IMG/VR virus record: IMGVR_UViG_3300012936_000040
Span: 1-42,427 of that record
DNA from: a virus
Length of the DNA stretch: 42,427 bases
Reading direction: 5' to 3' (one strand)
Below, in pieces: positions 40,255-42,427 of the stretch (within the stretch, counting starts at the first letter, position 1; every line of letters begins with the position of its first letter). Under the pieces are notes generated by a model. It was given only the letters and a program-made list of their open reading frames with translations. It did not search any database and was not told where the DNA came from. The translations under genes and the position numbers were made by a program.

Positions 40255-40671
40255 ATGGCTTTCGGTCTTGGTAAATTAGCGGTCCTTGAAAGCAAACTCG
40301 ATATTTATGAAGACCTATCACAACAGATGCTCGATAAACTTGAGCGAGCTGTTGGTACAATTTCGGATAATAGTAACAAGATTGCTATTATCCTAGAACG
40401 TCATGAGAATCGCTTGGATGAAGGCGACAAATCTAATCAACTCATTATTAAAATGATTGAGGAGATGAAAGCAACTCATGAAAAGGACAATGAGACTCTG
40501 CATGATAGAGTGTCTGCATTACAAAAGAAAGTAGATACTAATGCTAAGTTTGTTATAGGTGCTACTGCCGTAATAGCAACCATTGTGACGATTGCTCAAG
40601 TGGCTGCACCACTTCTCAAACCATTGACTCAACAACAATCTTCTGCTACCATACAAAGACTGGTTGCTTAA
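40255..40671 (+). CDS. Coiled-coil protein with C-terminal membrane span (138 aa)
   Basis: A 138-residue protein starting directly after the previous stop. Residues 8-98 are a long heptad-like helix (VLESKLDIYEDLSQQMLDKLERAV, HDRVSALQKKVDTNAK). A hydrophobic segment follows at about residues 100-120 (FVIGATAVIATIVTIAQVAAPLL), then a short polar tail. The layout resembles XhlA-type proteins that act with holins, as well as virion membrane-contact proteins. Lysis is only one possibility; no enzyme domain is present. Confidence 0.68.
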   Translation: MAFGLGKLAVLESKLDIYEDLSQQMLDKLERAVGTISDNSNKIAIILERHENRLDEGDKSNQLIIKMIEEMKATHEKDNETLHDRVSALQKKVDTNAKFVIGATAVIATIVTIAQVAAPLLKPLTQQQSSATIQRLVA

Positions 40672-40676
40672 GATGA

Positions 40677-41678
40677 ATGCTAATCGACGAAGAATACATC
40701 GGACTGATTTCTTTTCGGTTATCTCATTTTTCTAAAAAACGTAAGAACGTCTGGAACTTTAGGTGTCCCTACTGTGGTGATTCACAGAAGCATAAGAACA
40801 AAGCACGGGGATACTTCTTTAAGATCAAGAATGACTACGTATACAAGTGCCACAACTGTGGTGTAGGGAGAACCTTATCCAATTTTTTAAAGGATCAAGA
40901 CCCAATTCTTCATGATCGTTATATCATGGAGAAGTTTAGAGACTCTGGATCTAAGACTGGTAAGGGTTCTTTCACACCCAACCCCAAATTTAATTTTAAA
41001 GATCCTGTTTTTGCAAAAACTGATACAAAAAAAGTCGATCTTCAAAAAATTTCTGAGCTAAATAGTTCTCACCCAGCGCGAGAATACTTAGAGAAGAGAC
41101 GTATCAAAGATCTAGAAAACTTCTATTACTGTCCAAAGTTTAAACAATGGACAAACTCTCAAAAGAAAGTCTTTGATACCCTTCGACAAGATAGTGACCG
41201 CATCATCATCCCATTTAAAGACAAGGAAGGAATACTCTTCGGATACCAAGGCAGATCGCTCGCCCCCAAGGCAAAACTCAGATACATTACGGTCATGCTG
41301 GACGAAGAGAAACCTAAATTGTTTGGACTTAACACTGTAAATTATGACGAACCAGTATACATCTGCGAAGGACCTTTCGACAGCACGTTCATTCGCAACT
41401 CGATTGCTATGTGTGGAAGTGATTTTCATGCTAGTGGTTGGGGGATTAGCAATCCTATCTGGATCTATGATAACGAACCAAGAAATAGAGAGATCGTCAA
41501 CAAAATCAACGATGCCGTCAATAGAGGCGACACCGTAGTCATTTGGCCAAACAACATCCACGAGAAAGATATCAATGATATGGTTCTCGCTGGACATGAC
41601 GTGCAATCTCTGGTAGAATCTAATGTCTACCAAGGATTAGAAGCAAAATTAAAACTAAACCACTGGAAAAAAGTATGA
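40677..41678 (+). CDS. gp61: DNA primase
   Basis: Primosome primase that makes RNA primers with helicase gp41. It has 333 residues (T4: 342). The N-terminal zinc finger has CPYCGDS near residue 26 and KCHNCGVGRTL near 58. The TOPRIM-like core includes DRIIIPFKDKEGILFGYQGR, YICEGPFDSTFI near 230 with the catalytic Glu, and WIYDNEPRNREIV near 262 with the metal-binding Asp. ATG 40677 is used; ATG 40673 is out of frame. It ends in an ATGA junction with nrdA. Confidence 0.94.
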   Translation: MLIDEEYIGLISFRLSHFSKKRKNVWNFRCPYCGDSQKHKNKARGYFFKIKNDYVYKCHNCGVGRTLSNFLKDQDPILHDRYIMEKFRDSGSKTGKGSFTPNPKFNFKDPVFAKTDTKKVDLQKISELNSSHPAREYLEKRRIKDLENFYYCPKFKQWTNSQKKVFDTLRQDSDRIIIPFKDKEGILFGYQGRSLAPKAKLRYITVMLDEEKPKLFGLNTVNYDEPVYICEGPFDSTFIRNSIAMCGSDFHASGWGISNPIWIYDNEPRNREIVNKINDAVNRGDTVVIWPNNIHEKDINDMVLAGHDVQSLVESNVYQGLEAKLKLNHWKKV

Positions 41679-42427
41679 GCAACGGTCACGGCACACAAGT
41701 AAAAAAGCGTAATGGTTCCGTCGAACCATTGAATCTAGAAAAGATTCACAAAGTCGTAGAAGAAGCATGTGAAGGTCTCGGCGGAGGCGTAAGTTCTTCT
41801 CAAGTAGAAATGAACTCTGGTATTCAGTTCTTTGATGGTATTACAACTGAAGCAATCCAAGAAATTCTTGTTAGATCTGCTAGTGATCTGATTAGTTTGG
41901 AGACTCCTAACTATCAATTCGTTGCCGCCAGACTGCTCCTGTATGGACTCAAGAAGCAAGTCTTTGGTGTTGGGTGGGTGAAAGGTCATCCGCCTGTTCT
42001 AGACCATGCTAGGCACCTTGTAGAGCGTGGTGTATATGATGAAGGTATTCTTGATCGCTATACAGAATCTGAGTGGGAACAGATCAATAGTTTTGTTGAT
42101 CATGAACGCGACTATTTGTTTACATATGCTGGTATTCGACAGGTAGCAGATAAATATCTGGTACAAGATCGTAGCAGTGGGGAAGTCTATGAGACTCCTC
42201 AGTATATGTACATTATGATTGCTGCGACTTTGTTCCAAGAGTATCCACAGGAGACCAGACTCGATTATGTCCGACGATACTACGAAGCGACAAGCAGACA
42301 CAAAATCAACATTCCCACACCTATCATGGCGGGAGTGCGAACTCCACTTCGACAATTTGCTAGCTGTGTTCTTGTTGATTCTGATGACACCCTCGATAGC
42401 ATCTTTAGTTCTGATATGGCTATCGGC
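41675..42427 (+). CDS. nrdA: Ribonucleotide reductase alpha subunit, N-terminal part (partial)
   Basis: First 251 residues of the class I ribonucleotide reductase large subunit, which makes deoxynucleotides for phage replication; the gene runs off the window. The N-terminal ATP-cone region begins QVKKRNGSVEPLNLEKIHKVVEEA. QFVAARLLLYGLKKQVFG and YIMIAATLFQEYP are conserved. TPLRQFASCVLVDSDD carries the first redox-active Cys of the active site. The start overlaps the gp61 stop by 4 bases. Confidence 0.95.
   Translation, partial: MSNGHGTQVKKRNGSVEPLNLEKIHKVVEEACEGLGGGVSSSQVEMNSGIQFFDGITTEAIQEILVRSASDLISLETPNYQFVAARLLLYGLKKQVFGVGWVKGHPPVLDHARHLVERGVYDEGILDRYTESEWEQINSFVDHERDYLFTYAGIRQVADKYLVQDRSSGEVYETPQYMYIMIAATLFQEYPQETRLDYVRRYYEATSRHKINIPTPIMAGVRTPLRQFASCVLVDSDDTLDSIFSSDMAIG

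Noticed and set aside
41058-41065. CTAAATAG inside gp61
   Set aside because: Inside conserved primase coding sequence, more than 600 bases from the next start.
1-42427. tRNA genes, integrase or attachment sites, photosynthesis genes (psbA and similar)
   Set aside because: Looked for in gaps and coding regions; none seen in this window.

Overview
This window comes from a T4-like myovirus, most likely one infecting marine picocyanobacteria (Synechococcus or Prochlorococcus). All recognisable genes lie on the plus strand. They are packed with 1-, 4- or 8-20-base overlaps and follow the T4 core order: 17-18-19-20-67-21-22-23, then 3-uvsY-uvsW-55-47-46, then 45-44-62-regA-43-uvsX-41-61-nrdA. The cyanophage assignment rests on accessory genes known from cyanomyoviruses (a cobS-type AAA ATPase, hsp20, MazG, 2OG-Fe(II) oxygenase-like proteins) and on many small conserved cyanophage proteins.

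Layout. 1-9574: packaging and head/tail genes (large terminase end, zinc-ribbon protein, sheath, tube, portal, prohead core, protease, scaffold, major capsid), closed by a strong terminator. 9664-11015: a ladder of eight overlapping small ORFs. 11048-13912: tail completion gp3, recombination genes uvsY and uvsW, and an Sm-like protein. 14032-17914: late sigma factor gp55 and the gp47/gp46 nuclease-ATPase pair. 17904-22367: an oxygenase-like protein, a metallopeptidase/VWA protein, its CobS-like AAA ATPase partner, and two small proteins. 22364-33827: replication core (clamp, clamp loader, Dam methylase, RegA, Hsp20, three Sm-like proteins, DNA polymerase, UvsX, gp41 helicase, an oxygenase, MazG). 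33867-36737: a coupled cassette of a PD-(D/E)XK nuclease-like protein, a ligase-like nucleotidyltransferase, a cytidylyltransferase-like protein and a KOW-like protein. 36700-40671: an island of late-type genes with TATAAATA-like promoters. 40677-42427: primase and the start of ribonucleotide reductase.

Regulation. Motifs resembling the T4/cyanophage late promoter (TATAAATA, CTAAATA or AATAAATA) precede head, tail and island genes. Vegetative-type promoters precede gp55, the VWA and cobS genes, and the Sm-like/polymerase operon. Several terminators and promoters are nested in the same few dozen bases.

Most notable: a candidate programmed -1 ribosomal frameshift at 37833-37871 (slippery A-AAA-AAG, 6-base spacer, perfect 7-bp stem). 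It would add 89 residues to a 380-residue late protein. Also notable: the HEXXH+VWA/AAA pair with matching SD-less leaders, a family of four Sm-like proteins, the nuclease/ligase-like/nucleotidyltransferase cassette, and a nested membrane microprotein with a strong ribosome binding site.

All homology calls are from reading motifs by eye; no database search was run.
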